DNA of 64,000 nucleotides from contig JACQEO010000028.1 in NCBI GenBank assembly GCA_016200545.1, forward strand, positions 20,728-84,727, written 5' to 3'. Shown here piece by piece: positions 45,480-56,226 of the stretch. A program made the translations under genes and the position numbers. The DNA comes from Deltaproteobacteria bacterium. Lineage in GTDB: Bacteria; Desulfobacterota; Binatia; UTPRO1. The notes beneath the pieces are model-generated. The model was not told the DNA's origin and searched no databases. It saw nothing but the letters and a program-made list of their open reading frames with translations. Position 1 is the stretch's first letter. Each line of letters opens with the position of its first letter.

Positions 45480-48400
45480 ATGGCCCGCCTGGAAGACCTG
45501 ACCAAGGGAGCCTCCGTGAAGGGGGTCCACCCCGACCAGACCGTCACGGTCGTCGATGTGCATTGGCACGGGTCCGCCGTCGTCGAGCTGACCTACCGCG
45601 ACGCCGCCGGTCGCGTCGCGCAGGAGCTGCTCTACCGCGACCGCGAGCCGACGCTGGAGATCATCGAGGCGGGACGCGCGTGGAGCTTCGACGCCGACGG
45701 CGCGCGCTTCCGGCTCGTGTCGGAGGCGCAGCGGATTGGGCTCGCCTACCTCTTCGACCCCTGGCTCGCGATCCACACGTCGGTCGTCGAGCCGCTCCCG
45801 CATCAGATCACGGCCGTCTACGAACGGATGCTGCCGCGACAGCCGCTGCGGTTCCTGCTCGCCGACGATCCTGGGGCGGGCAAGACAATCATGGCCGGAC
45901 TCCTCATCAAGGAGCTGATCGCGCGCGGTGATCTGCAACGGTGCATGATCGTCTGCCCCGGCATGCTCGCGGAGCAGTGGCAGGACGAGCTGTCGGAGAA
46001 GTTCGCCCTGCCGTTCGAGATCATGACGAATGACAAGCTCGAATCGGCGCGCACGGGGAACTGGTTCCAGGAGAACCCGCTCGTCATCTGTCGGCTCGAC
46101 AAGCTGAGTCGCGATGAGGATGTGCAGGCGAAGCTCCAGCAGACGGATTGGGATCTCATCGTCTGCGACGAAGCGCACAAGATGTCGGCGACGTTCTTCG
46201 GGAGCGAGGTCAAGTACACCAAGCGGTATCACTTGGGTCGCCTGCTCTCAGGGTTGACGCGGCACTTCCTCCTGATGACCGCGACACCCCACAACGGCAA
46301 GGAAGAGGATTTCCAGCTCTTCATGGCGCTCCTCGACGGCGACCGCTTCGAGGGTCGTTTCCGCGACGGCGTGCATGTCGCCGATCCCTCGGATCTGATG
46401 CGTCGGCTCGTGAAGGAGCAGCTTCTGCGCTTCGACGGCCGCCCGCTCTTCCCCGAGCGTCGCGCCTACACCGTCACCTACCAGCTCTCGCCGGCCGAGG
46501 CCGCGCTCTATGCGGCGGTGACCGAGTACGTGCGCGAGGAGTTCAACCGCGCCGATGCGCTTGCGAGCGACAAGCGCAAGGGCACGGTCGGCTTCGCGCT
46601 GACGAGCTTGCAGCGACGGCTCGCCTCGTCGCCTGAGGCCATCTATCAGTCGCTCCGCCGTCGCCGAGAACGGCTGGAGAAGCGTCTGCGCGAGGAGAAG
46701 ATCGCGAAGCGTGGCGCGGGCGCGCAACTCACGGATGTCGGCCCGGTGCTCGATCTCCAGGACGATCAGGATTGGGACGATCTCGAAGACCTTCCCGATG
46801 CGGAGCGCGAAGAGACGCAGGAGGCGGTGCTCGACTCGGCCACGGCGAGTCAGACGATCGCCGAGCTGGAGGCCGAGATCGCGATCCTCCAACGTCTGGA
46901 GCAGCAGGCCGCTACCGTGCGTCGTAGCGGCACCGACAAGAAGTGGGAGGAGTTGCGCGATCTCCTCCAGAACCAGGCCGAGATGTTCGACGCGCACGGC
47001 CACCGCCGCAAGCTCATCATCTTCACCGAGCACCGCGACACGCTGAATTACCTCGTCGAACGCATCCGAACGCTCCTCGGCCGCGCCGAGGCCGTTGTCA
47101 CGATTCACGGCGGCATGGGCCGCGAGGACCGGAAGAAGGCGCAGGAGGCGTTCACGCAGGACAAGACGACCGAGATCCTGGTCGCGACGGACGCAGCGGC
47201 TGAGGGGGTCAACCTCCAGCGGGCGCACCTGATGGTGAACTACGATCTCCCGTGGAACCCGAACCGCTTGGAACAGCGCTTCGGCCGCATCCATCGCATC
47301 GGCCAGACCGAGGTCTGCCATCTGTGGAACCTCGTTGCGGGGGAGACGCGCGAGGGTGACGTGTTCCGCCGCCTCTTCGAAAAGCTCGATGTCGAGCGCG
47401 CGGCACTAGGCGGAGCGGTGTTCGATGTCCTCGGCAAGGTGTTCGAGGGCCAGTCGCTCCGTCATCTCCTGCTCGACGCCATTCGCTACGGTGAGCAGCC
47501 GGAGGTGCGTGCCCGCTTGAATCAGCAGGTCGAGAACGCCCTCGATCGGGACCACATACGCGCGCTCCTCGAAGAGCGCGCCCTGGCGCACGACCAGATG
47601 GACGTGACGAAGGTCCGCGCGATCCGCGAAGCGATGGAGCGCGCGGAGGCTCGCCGGCTGCAACCTCACTTCATCGCATCGTTCTTCCTAGAAGCGTTCC
47701 AGCATCTTGGGGGCAGCATCCGCGAGCGCGAGCCACACCGTTACGAGATCACGCATGTGCCCGCCGCGATCCGCGCACGCGATCGCGCGATCGGCGCGCG
47801 CGAGGTCGTGCTCGCTCGCTATGAGCGCATCACCTTTCACAAGGATCTGATCGCGGTGCCCGGCAAGCCGCTCGCGGCCTTCGTCTGTCCCGGTCACCCG
47901 CTCCTCGGCGCGACGATCGACCTCATTGTCGAACGCTATCGTGACCTCCTGAAGCGCGGTGCGGTCCTCGTCGATGAGGACGATCCTGGCGAAGACGTGC
48001 GCGTGCTTGCCTATCTCCAACACGCGATCCAGGACGCTCGTACCGATCGGGGCGGTAACCGGCGTGTGGTGTCGCGGGAATTCCAGTTCGTCGAGATCGA
48101 CGCGCACGGCACCGTGCGGCCTGGCGGTCCGGCGCCGTATCTCGACTATGCACCGATCACGGACGACGAGCGGCATCTCATCGCCGCGACACTCACCGCC
48201 GACTGGCTGCGCGGTGACCTTGAAGGCTGCGCCGTTTCCTACGCCATCGAGCACTTGGTCCCGCAACACACCAACGAGGTGCGCGCACGGAAAGAGGAGT
48301 TCGTCGCGAAAGCGTTGGCGGCGGTGAAGGACCGGCTCACCAAGGAGATCAACTATTGGGATCACCGCGCGCAGACGCTGAAGGCGCAGGAGCAGGCCGG

Positions 48401-48986
48401 GAAGCAGCCGCGGATGAACTGGCTGAAGGCGCAGGAGCGAGCGGACGGGCTTCAAGCACGCCTCCAGAAGCGTCTCCAGGAACTGGAACAGGAGCGCCAG
48501 CTCTCGGCGCTACCGCCGACCGTCGTCGGCGGCGCAGTGATCGTGCCACAGGGACTCCTCACGAAGCTCAAGGGAGGAACGACGCAGGAATCCGACGCGG
48601 TGGCGCGCGACACGGCGCGCGTCGAGAAGATCGCCATGGATGCGGTCATCGCCGCGGAGCGCGGGCTCGGCTTCGAGCCGCGAGATGTCAGCGCCGACAA
48701 GTGCGGCTACGACATCGAGTCGCGTATCTCAGCGACGGGGCAGCTGCGCTTCATCGAGGTGAAGGGGCGCGTCCGTGGCGCCGACACGGTTACGGTGACG
48801 AAGAACGAGATCCTCACCGCCCTCAACAAGCCCGACGACTTTATCTTGGCACTCGTCACAGTCGATGGCGACATCGCTGAGCCGCGGTACGTCCGAGAGC
48901 CGTTTCAGCGCGAGCCAGACTTCGCAGTTACGAGCGTGAACTATCGACTCGCCGAGCTGCTGGCGCGGGCGGCTACACCCGCGTGA
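45480..48986 (+). CDS. SNF2/DEAH-type helicase with C-terminal DUF3883-like domain (defence operon)
   Basis: 1168 residues. The N-terminal part is followed by a superfamily 2 helicase core: Walker A DDPGAGKTIMAGLL (near residue 130), DEAH box in LIVCDEAHKMSATFF, motif III ATPHNGKEEDF, motif V LVATDAAAEGVNLQ and motif VI QRFGRIHRIGQTE (near 600). An acidic coiled-coil insert lies between the lobes. The C-terminal ~120 residues include GLGFEPRDVSADKCGYDIES and FIEVKGRV, the nuclease-like DUF3883 fold. The family is known from DISARM-related (DrmD-like) and helicase-methylase-ATPase defence loci. Its stop overlaps the next gene by 4 nt. ATG 45480 follows GAAGG. Confidence 0.92.
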   Translation: MARLEDLTKGASVKGVHPDQTVTVVDVHWHGSAVVELTYRDAAGRVAQELLYRDREPTLEIIEAGRAWSFDADGARFRLVSEAQRIGLAYLFDPWLAIHTSVVEPLPHQITAVYERMLPRQPLRFLLADDPGAGKTIMAGLLIKELIARGDLQRCMIVCPGMLAEQWQDELSEKFALPFEIMTNDKLESARTGNWFQENPLVICRLDKLSRDEDVQAKLQQTDWDLIVCDEAHKMSATFFGSEVKYTKRYHLGRLLSGLTRHFLLMTATPHNGKEEDFQLFMALLDGDRFEGRFRDGVHVADPSDLMRRLVKEQLLRFDGRPLFPERRAYTVTYQLSPAEAALYAAVTEYVREEFNRADALASDKRKGTVGFALTSLQRRLASSPEAIYQSLRRRRERLEKRLREEKIAKRGAGAQLTDVGPVLDLQDDQDWDDLEDLPDAEREETQEAVLDSATASQTIAELEAEIAILQRLEQQAATVRRSGTDKKWEELRDLLQNQAEMFDAHGHRRKLIIFTEHRDTLNYLVERIRTLLGRAEAVVTIHGGMGREDRKKAQEAFTQDKTTEILVATDAAAEGVNLQRAHLMVNYDLPWNPNRLEQRFGRIHRIGQTEVCHLWNLVAGETREGDVFRRLFEKLDVERAALGGAVFDVLGKVFEGQSLRHLLLDAIRYGEQPEVRARLNQQVENALDRDHIRALLEERALAHDQMDVTKVRAIREAMERAEARRLQPHFIASFFLEAFQHLGGSIREREPHRYEITHVPAAIRARDRAIGAREVVLARYERITFHKDLIAVPGKPLAAFVCPGHPLLGATIDLIVERYRDLLKRGAVLVDEDDPGEDVRVLAYLQHAIQDARTDRGGNRRVVSREFQFVEIDAHGTVRPGGPAPYLDYAPITDDERHLIAATLTADWLRGDLEGCAVSYAIEHLVPQHTNEVRARKEEFVAKALAAVKDRLTKEINYWDHRAQTLKAQEQAGKQPRMNWLKAQERADGLQARLQKRLQELEQERQLSALPPTVVGGAVIVPQGLLTKLKGGTTQESDAVARDTARVEKIAMDAVIAAERGLGFEPRDVSADKCGYDIESRISATGQLRFIEVKGRVRGADTVTVTKNEILTALNKPDDFILALVTVDGDIAEPRYVREPFQREPDFAVTSVNYRLAELLARAATPA

Positions 48987-49474
48987 CATCGACGCTGGCA
49001 CGTCGTGTTGTGGTCGTCTGCACCGGCAACACGTGTCGGAGTCCAATGGCGGCGGCCCTGCTACGGCAACTCGTCGAGCGCGAGCCTGCCCTGGCAGACA
49101 CCCGGATCGAATCGGCCGGCATCGCAGCATCCGCCGGTGACCCGGCCGCGCCGGATGCCATCGCGCTGATGCGTCGGCGCGGCCTCGACCTGGACGCGCA
49201 CCGTGCTCGCTCGATTGACGGGGAGGCCGTCCGCGGCGCGGAGCTGATCTTGACGATGACGCCCGATCATCTCGACACACTTCGCCGACGCTTTCCCGAG
49301 GCAGCGAACAAGATGTGCACCCTCGCAGAGTATGCCGGAGGCACGGAAGTCATCGCTGATCCGTTCCGGCGTGGCATGCCGGTGTATGAGGCATGCGTCG
49401 CTCAACTCGAACCACTGCTCGCACAAGTTGTGGAACGTCTCCGGGCCACGTCGTCGGAATCATCGTGTCCGTGA
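48983..49474 (+). CDS. Low-molecular-weight protein tyrosine phosphatase
   Basis: 163 residues. Classic LMW-PTP: P-loop VVVCTGNTCRSPMAAALL (CX5R, Cys 13) and the acid DP loop in VIADPFRRGMPVYEAC. All catalytic residues are present, so activity on phosphotyrosine (or arsenate-like) substrates is expected. It begins with GTG 48983, whose GTGA overlaps the helicase stop, and ends in another GTGA overlap with the next phosphatase. Unusual for a stand-alone enzyme of this class to be wedged inside a defence operon. Confidence 0.93.
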   Translation: MTSTLARRVVVVCTGNTCRSPMAAALLRQLVEREPALADTRIESAGIAASAGDPAAPDAIALMRRRGLDLDAHRARSIDGEAVRGAELILTMTPDHLDTLRRRFPEAANKMCTLAEYAGGTEVIADPFRRGMPVYEACVAQLEPLLAQVVERLRATSSESSCP

Positions 49475-49986
49475 GCGAGCCCTACACGTTCGAGGAGGTC
49501 GACGTGCTGAGCAGCGGGCGCCTATTCCGCGTTGCGCGGCCCGGACGCGCCACATGCGGCGCCAACGGCAAGGTGCCCCCGTCGGTGGTCGCGCAGTGGA
49601 TTGACAGGATCAGCACGCGCCTCACCACGGCGCTCGGTCACTCTGGACCTTTCGCGGTCGACTACGTCTGCCTGCTCGGACGGAAACCGAGGGGGCAATC
49701 GGAGATCGCTGACTTCTACCCCGCGCGTGGACCACTCGACGGCGGGGATGCTCCGACGTTCGAAGCGTTTCTAAATCAGCTCGGGGCCGGTCGCGTCGAG
49801 TTCCGCGTGCATCATTTTCCGACGACGGATCACGAAGGCGTCACTCAAGACAGCGCAGATGCCGTGATCCAGTGTCTCGACACTCTTCTGGCGAGTGGTC
49901 GAACGGTGCTCGTCGGCTGCTCGGCAGCGCAGGGTCGAACGATGGAAGTGTTGCGGGCGTTCAATCGTGGGGCACCACCGCAATGA
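49471..49986 (+). CDS. Dual-specificity-phosphatase-like protein
   Basis: 171 residues from GTG 49471. The C-terminal half resembles a dual-specificity/tyrosine phosphatase: a probable general acid in [11 protein letters not shown] and a CX5R loop [15 protein letters not shown] with Cys 150 and Arg 156. The His usually just before the catalytic Cys is Gly here, and the N-terminal ~90 residues ([15 protein letters not shown] onward) match nothing I know. Fold and catalysis are thus likely but less certain. Joined by 4-nt overlaps to the LMW phosphatase before and the methylase after. Confidence 0.65.
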   Translation: MSEPYTFEEVDVLSSGRLFRVARPGRATCGANGKVPPSVVAQWIDRISTRLTTALGHSGPFAVDYVCLLGRKPRGQSEIADFYPARGPLDGGDAPTFEAFLNQLGAGRVEFRVHHFPTTDHEGVTQDSADAVIQCLDTLLASGRTVLVGCSAAQGRTMEVLRAFNRGAPPQ

Positions 49987-52883
49987 CGCCGACGGTGACG
50001 GCGGGGGTCGGCCGACCCAAGAAGCTCATCGAGGTCGCCCTCCCACTGGAGGCGATCAACAAGGCGTCGGCGCACGAGAAGCAGCCCGGCATCGGCGCGC
50101 ATCCGCGCGGCCTGCACCTGTGGTGGGCGCGGCGGCCGCTGGCGGCGGCGAGGGCCGTGATCTTCGCGCAGATGGTGGACGATCCATCAGGGCACCCGGA
50201 GCAGTTTCCGAGCGAAGAAGCACAGGAAACGGAACGGCACCGCCTCTTCCGCCTCATCGAGGAGCTGGTGAGGTGGGAGAACAGCACGAATGAGGCCGTA
50301 CTCCAACGGGCGCGGGAGGAGATCTGCAAGAGCTGGCGCGCCACCTGCGCCGCGAACTCGAACCATCCGCGCGCCAAGGAGTTGTTCGATGCCGAGAAGC
50401 TGCCGGCATTCCACGACCCCTTCGCGGGTGGTGGGGCGCTCCCGCTGGAGGCACAGCGGCTCGGGCTCGAAGCCTTCGCAACTGATCTGAACCCGGTCGC
50501 GGCCTTGATAAATAAGGCGATGATCGAGATTCCGGCGAAGTTCGCGGAACGGCCGCCGATGAACCCCGACTCCCGGAAAGACAAAGACCTCTTCAAGAAA
50601 ACCTGGCACGGCGCGCAGGGGTTGGCCGAGGACGTGCGCTACTACGGCCAGTGGATGAGGGGCGAGGCTGAAAAGCGCATCGGGCATCTCTACCCGCAGA
50701 TCGAGATCACGCCCGAGCTGGCGAAGGAGCGCTCGGACCTGAAACCGCTCCTGGGGAAGAAGCTCACCGTCATCGCCTGGCTCTGGGTGCGCACGGTGAA
50801 GAGCCCGAACCCGGCGTTCGCGCAGGTGGACGTGCCGCTCGCTTCGACGTTTATGCTCTCGACGAAGGCCGGAAAGGAGGCATACGTCGCCCCGGTGATC
50901 GAGAGCGGCAGCTACCGCTTCAATGTGAAGGTGGGAAAGCCGAAGAACGCCGACGCGGCGAAGCGGGGGACTTCAGCCGGAAAGTGGAGTGCCTTCCGCT
51001 GTCTCATGTCGGATGTGCCAATCACCTATGAGTACATCCGTGCTGAAGCCACCGCCGGTCGGATGGGAAGCCGTTTAATGGGGGTTATTGCTGAAGGTGC
51101 CCGCGGACGAATCTACATCTCGCCGACGCATGCGAACGAGGCGACTGCGGGCGAAGCTCAACCCTCGTGGAGTCCCGAACTGGAGATCAACTATCACCCC
51201 CGCGACATCAAGACGCAGATCTACGGGCTGACTAGATATGGTGATCTCTTCACCCGTCGGCAACTTGTTGCCCTAGACACCTTCTCCGACTTGGTGCACG
51301 ACGCGCGCGAGCGCGTGAAGTGCGATGCGCTGGCAGCGGGCCTCCCCGATGGCGACCGGCTCGCCGCCGGCGGCGCCGGCGCTAACGCCTATGCCGATGC
51401 GGTGAGTGTGTATTTGGCGTTCGCTATTGATCGACTGGCCGACTACAACAGCTCGCTCGCGACATGGAAACCCTCCGGAGAGCAGGTAATGCAGACATAC
51501 AAGCGGCAAGCCTTGCCAATGACTTGGGATTTCCCGGAGTCCAACGTATTGGCCAGCTCCGCCATATGCTGGAAGAACGCCGTGAAGTATACCGCAGACA
51601 ATCTAGAAGCGACGGCTCGTCATCGAATGTGTTATCCGGGTTCGGCGGGACAGCTCGACGCTGCCCGTCAGCACACCTCTCTCGGCAAGGTCGTCTCGAC
51701 CGATCCCCCGTACTACGACAATATCGGCTACGCTGACCTATCGGACTTCTTTTATGTGTGGCTACGCCGATCTCTGAAGACCGTCTTTCCCGATCTCTTC
51801 GCTACACTCGCCGTGCCCAAGGCCGAGGAACTGGTTGCAACGCCCTACCGCCACGGCAGCAAGGAAAAGGCGGAGGCGTTCTTCCTTGACGGCATGACGC
51901 AGGCAATGCACCGCCTGGCCGAGCAGGCACACCCGGCCTTCCCGGTCACCATCTACTACGCTTTTAAGCAGGCGGAGCACGATGGACCCGAGGGCGCCGC
52001 CAGCACGGGTTGGGACACGTTTCTCGATGCGGTGATCCGCGCCGGCTTCGCAGTCACTGGAACGTGGCCAATTCGGACCGAGCTGCACAATAAGGTAATT
52101 GGCGGCAGGGCGAACATGCTTGCTTCCAGTATTGTGCTCGTGTGTCGGCAGCGCGTAGCCGACGCGCCCGCCGTGACGCGCCGCGAGTTCGTCGTCGCTC
52201 TGAAGCGCGAGCTACCCGACGCGCTTACACATCTCCAGCACAGCAACATCGCCCCGGTGGACCTGCAACAGTCCGCGATCGGTCCTGGCATGGCAGTGTT
52301 CACGCGGTATAGCCGCGTCCTTGAAGCCGACGGCGCTCCTATGCGCGTCGGCGCGGCGCTCGCGCTCATCAATCAGACGCTCGACGAGATCCTCGCCGAG
52401 CAGGAAGGTGACTTCGACGCCGACACGCGGTGGGCGCTCGCCTGGTTCGAGCAGTTCGGCTTCGCTCAAGGCGAATACGGCGTCGCCGAGACACTCTCGA
52501 AGGCGAAGAACACAAGTGTTCAAGGGATGGTCGACGCGGGGCTGTTGGTGTCGAAGGGCGGCAAGGTGAGGCTTCTCCGATGGAGCGAGCTGCCGGCTTC
52601 GTGGAATCCGGCAACGGACCCCCGCCTGACGGTGTGGGAGATGGTCCACCACCTGATCCGTGTGCTGGATGTCAGCGGCGAGACGATGGCAGCGGAGCTT
52701 GTGTCGAAGTTCGGGGTTCGTGCCGAGGTCGCACGCGAGCTGGCGTATAGGCTCTACAACCTCTGCGAGCGCACCAAGCGCGCGCCAGAGGCGCTCGCGT
52801 ACAACGGACTCGTCCAGAGCTGGCCCGAGATTATGCGACTCACGACGGCCGCGAAGAGTCCACAGCAGGACCGATTGCTGTGA
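49983..52883 (+). CDS. DUF1156-type adenine-specific DNA methylase (defence operon)
   Basis: 966 residues. The N-terminus [20 protein letters not shown] and [20 protein letters not shown] is the DUF1156 signature. Methylase motif I is [20 protein letters not shown] (near residue 146) and motif IV is [20 protein letters not shown] (near 574), giving an N6-adenine or related N-methylase. The middle of the gene (51.0-52.2 kb) is clearly less GC-rich than the ends. ATG 49983 overlaps the phosphatase stop by 4 nt. Large DUF1156 methylases accompany DUF499 ATPases in anti-phage loci, where they mark self DNA. Confidence 0.92.
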   Translation: MTPTVTAGVGRPKKLIEVALPLEAINKASAHEKQPGIGAHPRGLHLWWARRPLAAARAVIFAQMVDDPSGHPEQFPSEEAQETERHRLFRLIEELVRWENSTNEAVLQRAREEICKSWRATCAANSNHPRAKELFDAEKLPAFHDPFAGGGALPLEAQRLGLEAFATDLNPVAALINKAMIEIPAKFAERPPMNPDSRKDKDLFKKTWHGAQGLAEDVRYYGQWMRGEAEKRIGHLYPQIEITPELAKERSDLKPLLGKKLTVIAWLWVRTVKSPNPAFAQVDVPLASTFMLSTKAGKEAYVAPVIESGSYRFNVKVGKPKNADAAKRGTSAGKWSAFRCLMSDVPITYEYIRAEATAGRMGSRLMGVIAEGARGRIYISPTHANEATAGEAQPSWSPELEINYHPRDIKTQIYGLTRYGDLFTRRQLVALDTFSDLVHDARERVKCDALAAGLPDGDRLAAGGAGANAYADAVSVYLAFAIDRLADYNSSLATWKPSGEQVMQTYKRQALPMTWDFPESNVLASSAICWKNAVKYTADNLEATARHRMCYPGSAGQLDAARQHTSLGKVVSTDPPYYDNIGYADLSDFFYVWLRRSLKTVFPDLFATLAVPKAEELVATPYRHGSKEKAEAFFLDGMTQAMHRLAEQAHPAFPVTIYYAFKQAEHDGPEGAASTGWDTFLDAVIRAGFAVTGTWPIRTELHNKVIGGRANMLASSIVLVCRQRVADAPAVTRREFVVALKRELPDALTHLQHSNIAPVDLQQSAIGPGMAVFTRYSRVLEADGAPMRVGAALALINQTLDEILAEQEGDFDADTRWALAWFEQFGFAQGEYGVAETLSKAKNTSVQGMVDAGLLVSKGGKVRLLRWSELPASWNPATDPRLTVWEMVHHLIRVLDVSGETMAAELVSKFGVRAEVARELAYRLYNLCERTKRAPEALAYNGLVQSWPEIMRLTTAAKSPQQDRLL

Positions 52884-52908
52884 GGCGTCGCCACGGAGGG
52901 TCTTTCCG

Positions 52909-55900
52909 ATGGCAGTGAGCAATCACGAGCGGGTCGGCAAGGCTCTCGATCTGCTGACGACGGGCTTGCGGCCCTTCGTGGAACGCGAACTTCGCGCGCA
53001 TCATGGTGAGAAGTGGGAGGTGGAAGCGCGCGCCACTATCCGTGAAGATCGCGGCGCACCGAAGACGAAGGACAAGACGTTCCATTGGGACGCACACGCT
53101 CTCCTCGGCGTTCTGTGGAATCAGTGGACCCTCGTCTTCGGCAAGACCCTTGGTCGTGCCGAACGCTCGCTCGTCAGCGAGCTGCGCGAGGTGCGTAACC
53201 GATGGGCGCATCAGGAGCCGTTTTCGACCGACGATGCCTACCGCGTGCTCGACAGCGTGCAGCGCTTGCTTCAGGCGGTCTCAGCCGACGAGGCCGTCGA
53301 AGTGGAGCGCCAGAAGCAGGATCTCCTCCGCGTCCGCTACGAAGAGCAGACGCGGCGCGAGCACCGGAAGGTCGCTGAGGCTGCGGTTGCCGGCCAGCCC
53401 TCCGGCGGGCTGAAGCCGTGGCGAGAGATCGTGACACCGCATCGCGACGTAGCCTCAGGGCGCTACCAACAAGCGGAGTTCGCCGCCGACTTGGGCCAGG
53501 TCCACCGCGGCGAGGGCGCCGACGAATACCGCAACCCGACCGAGTTCTTCCGACGCACGTTCCTTACCGACGGGCTCCGGCACCTGCTGGTGAACGCGCT
53601 CCTTCGTCTGAGCGGCAAGGGCGGCGATCCGGTCGTCGATCTCCAGACGAACTTCGGCGGCGGCAAGACCCACTCGATGCTCGCCCTCTACCATCTCGTC
53701 GCGGGCGTATCGGGTGGCGAGCTGCCCGGAATCGACGGCGTCCTGCACGACGAGCGGCTCGTGCAAGCCGGTGTCACGCAGCCGATAGCGGCGCGGCGCG
53801 CCGTGATCGTCGGCACAGCAGTCTCGCCGGGGCAGGCGCACCAGAAGTCCGATGGCACCGTGGTGCATACCTTCTGGGGTGACCTCGCGTGGCAGCTCCT
53901 CGGGAAAAAGGGCTACAAGCTCGTCGCGGACGCGGATACCTCGGGCGTGAGCCCTGGCTCAGATGTGCTCCGCAACCTCTTCACGCAGAGTGGACCGACG
54001 CTCGTATTGATCGACGAGTGGATCGCTTACGCGCGACAGCTCTACGGGAAGGACAACCTGCCCGCGGGCTCGTTCGACGCGAACCTGACCTTCGCGCAGG
54101 CGCTGACGGAAGCTGCGCGTGCGGCCGCAACGACGTTCGTCGTCGCCAGCATCCCGGCTTCTGACATCGAGATCGGCGGCGAGGGCGGCCAGGCGGCGCT
54201 TGATCGCCTGAAGAACACCTTCGCCCGTGTCGAGTCGCCGTGGCGTCCCGCGAGCGCCGAGGAGAGCTTCGAGATCGTCCGTCGGCGGCTCTTCGAACCG
54301 ATCCAAGATCCGGCACTGGTCCGCGATCGCGATGTCGTCGCCCGCGCCTTCGCCGATCTCTACCGCACGCAAGCACAGGAGTTTCCCTCGGCCTGCCGCG
54401 AAGGGAAATACGAGCGGCGCATCCAGGCGGCGTACCCCGTTCACCCCGAGCTATTCGACCGTCTGTATGAGGACTGGTCGAGCCTCGACAAGTTCCAGCG
54501 AACACGTGGCGTGTTGCGGCTCATGGCGGCGGTCATTCACGCCCTCTGGGAGCGCCAGGACGGCGGATTGCTCATCATGCCCGCAAGCGTCCCCGTCGAT
54601 GACGGCAACGTGCAGTTCGAGCTGACGCGCTACCTCCCCGAGCCGTGGGTGCCGGTCATCGAGCGCGATGTCGACGGTGCGAACTCGTTGCCTCTCCAGC
54701 TCGATCGTGAGAATCCGAACCTCGGCCGATATTCCGCGTCGCGGAGAGTTGCCCGGACGATCTATCTCGGCTCGGCACCGACCGCGGAGACCGCCAATCG
54801 CGGCATCGAGGATCAGCAGATCAAGCTCGGATGCGTGCAGCCAGGCGAGAGCGTTGCGACCTTCGGCGATGCCCTCCGGCGGCTGACCGACCGCGCGACC
54901 CATCTCTACGTCGACAATAAGAGGTACTGGTACTCGACGCAGGAGAGCGTCACGCGCGCCGCGCAAGACCTGGCCGCCCGCTTCGATCGCGATGTTGTCG
55001 TGGAAGAGATTACCCGACGGCTCCGCGACGCACAGCGGAGCCGCGGCGATTTCGCGAAGGTGCACGCCTGCCCTGAATCGAGTGGTGAGGTGCCTGATGA
55101 TCGCGAGGCGCGCCTCGTCATTCTCTCTCCCGAGAAGTCCCACATCGCGAAGTCCGCCGACAGCGCCGCGCGCATCGAGGCCGCAGCGATGATGGAGCAG
55201 CGAGGGACGAGTCCTCGGCGCTACCGCAACAGCCTCGTCTTCCTCGCCGCCGACCGCACGCGGCTTGGCGAGCTGGAACAGGCTGTGCGCCAGTTCCTCG
55301 CCTGGAAGACGATCGACGATGAGAAGGAGGTGCGGAACCTCGACGAGTTCCAGCGAAACCAGGCCCGGACGAAGCGGCAGCAGGCCGAGGAGGCGATCGA
55401 GGGCCGCATTCCCGAAACGTACTGTTGGCTACTGCTTCCCACTCAAGCTGACGCCACCGCGGCAGTCGAGTGGCAGGAGCTTCCCCGCCTTCAAGGCCAG
55501 GACACGCTCGCCGCGCGCGCCTCTCGCAAGCTCAAGAACGACGGTCTGCTCCTCACCCAACTCGGCGGAACGCTGCTGCGCCTCGAACTCGATCGGGTTC
55601 CACTGTGGCGCGGCGATCACGTTCTCGTGCGGCAGCTCGCCGATGACTTCGCGCAGTATGTCTATCTTCCGCGGTTGCGCGACACCGACGTGCTTCTTGC
55701 CTCAGTGCGTGACGGCGTGACGCAGATCACCTGGAAAAGCGACACCTTCGCCTACGCGGAGCGATGGGACGAAGCGGCAGGCCGCTATCGCGCACTTCAA
55801 GCAGGTCGCGTCGGAACGATCGCGCTTGATGGTGAGGGTGTCGTCGTGAAGTCGGAGATCGCCGCGCGACAGATTGAGGGCGATCGTGCTGCTCAGCTTA

Positions 55901-56223
55901 CGAACCAACCCGTAGGTGAGTACCCCGCGCAGCCGAGCCGGCCCGACGGACAGGTGTCGGAGGGAATTGCCCCCGCGGCGCCGCGTCTACGGCGTCGCTT
56001 CCACGGCAGCGTGCATCTTGACCCCGATCGCGTCGGCCGCGACGCGGGGCAGGTCGCCGACAACGTCATCGCGCACCTCTCGGGGCTCGTCGGATCAACA
56101 GTCGAGGTCGTGCTGGAGATCCACGCCGATGTCCCGAACGGAGCGCCGGATCACGTCGTGCGGACGGTCACCGAGAACTGCAACACGCTCAAGTTTACGA
56201 CGCACGAGTTCGAGGAGGAGTAG
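52909..56223 (+). CDS. HEPN plus DUF499-type ATPase (defence operon)
   Basis: 1104 residues. The N-terminal ~130 residues look like a Swt1-type HEPN domain with an Rx4H RNase motif in REVRNRWAHQE (near residue 95-100). Then comes a DUF499 AAA-like ATPase: Walker A TNFGGGKTHSMLALYHL (near 247-257) and Walker B PTLVLIDEWIAYARQ (near 364). The C-terminal part is a helicase-wedge-like region with FARVESPWRPAS and further helices. ATG 52909 follows GGAGG by 9 bases, 25 nt after the methylase stop. ATP-driven sensing or motor for phage defence, with a possible RNase toxin, is the likely role. Confidence 0.9.
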   Translation: MAVSNHERVGKALDLLTTGLRPFVERELRAHHGEKWEVEARATIREDRGAPKTKDKTFHWDAHALLGVLWNQWTLVFGKTLGRAERSLVSELREVRNRWAHQEPFSTDDAYRVLDSVQRLLQAVSADEAVEVERQKQDLLRVRYEEQTRREHRKVAEAAVAGQPSGGLKPWREIVTPHRDVASGRYQQAEFAADLGQVHRGEGADEYRNPTEFFRRTFLTDGLRHLLVNALLRLSGKGGDPVVDLQTNFGGGKTHSMLALYHLVAGVSGGELPGIDGVLHDERLVQAGVTQPIAARRAVIVGTAVSPGQAHQKSDGTVVHTFWGDLAWQLLGKKGYKLVADADTSGVSPGSDVLRNLFTQSGPTLVLIDEWIAYARQLYGKDNLPAGSFDANLTFAQALTEAARAAATTFVVASIPASDIEIGGEGGQAALDRLKNTFARVESPWRPASAEESFEIVRRRLFEPIQDPALVRDRDVVARAFADLYRTQAQEFPSACREGKYERRIQAAYPVHPELFDRLYEDWSSLDKFQRTRGVLRLMAAVIHALWERQDGGLLIMPASVPVDDGNVQFELTRYLPEPWVPVIERDVDGANSLPLQLDRENPNLGRYSASRRVARTIYLGSAPTAETANRGIEDQQIKLGCVQPGESVATFGDALRRLTDRATHLYVDNKRYWYSTQESVTRAAQDLAARFDRDVVVEEITRRLRDAQRSRGDFAKVHACPESSGEVPDDREARLVILSPEKSHIAKSADSAARIEAAAMMEQRGTSPRRYRNSLVFLAADRTRLGELEQAVRQFLAWKTIDDEKEVRNLDEFQRNQARTKRQQAEEAIEGRIPETYCWLLLPTQADATAAVEWQELPRLQGQDTLAARASRKLKNDGLLLTQLGGTLLRLELDRVPLWRGDHVLVRQLADDFAQYVYLPRLRDTDVLLASVRDGVTQITWKSDTFAYAERWDEAAGRYRALQAGRVGTIALDGEGVVVKSEIAARQIEGDRAAQLTNQPVGEYPAQPSRPDGQVSEGIAPAAPRLRRRFHGSVHLDPDRVGRDAGQVADNVIAHLSGLVGSTVEVVLEIHADVPNGAPDHVVRTVTENCNTLKFTTHEFEEE

Positions 56224-56226
56224 ATC

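Noticed and set aside
45480..52883. Classical type I or type III restriction-modification system
   Set aside because: No HsdS-like specificity subunit or ResIII subunit with Mod pairing; the DUF3883 helicase, DUF1156 methylase and DUF499 ATPase point to another defence class.
45480..56223. BREX system (phosphatase PglZ, kinase PglW)
   Set aside because: The phosphatases here are LMW-PTP and DSP-like, not the alkaline-phosphatase-fold PglZ, and no PglX/BrxC pair or Lon-like protease is present.
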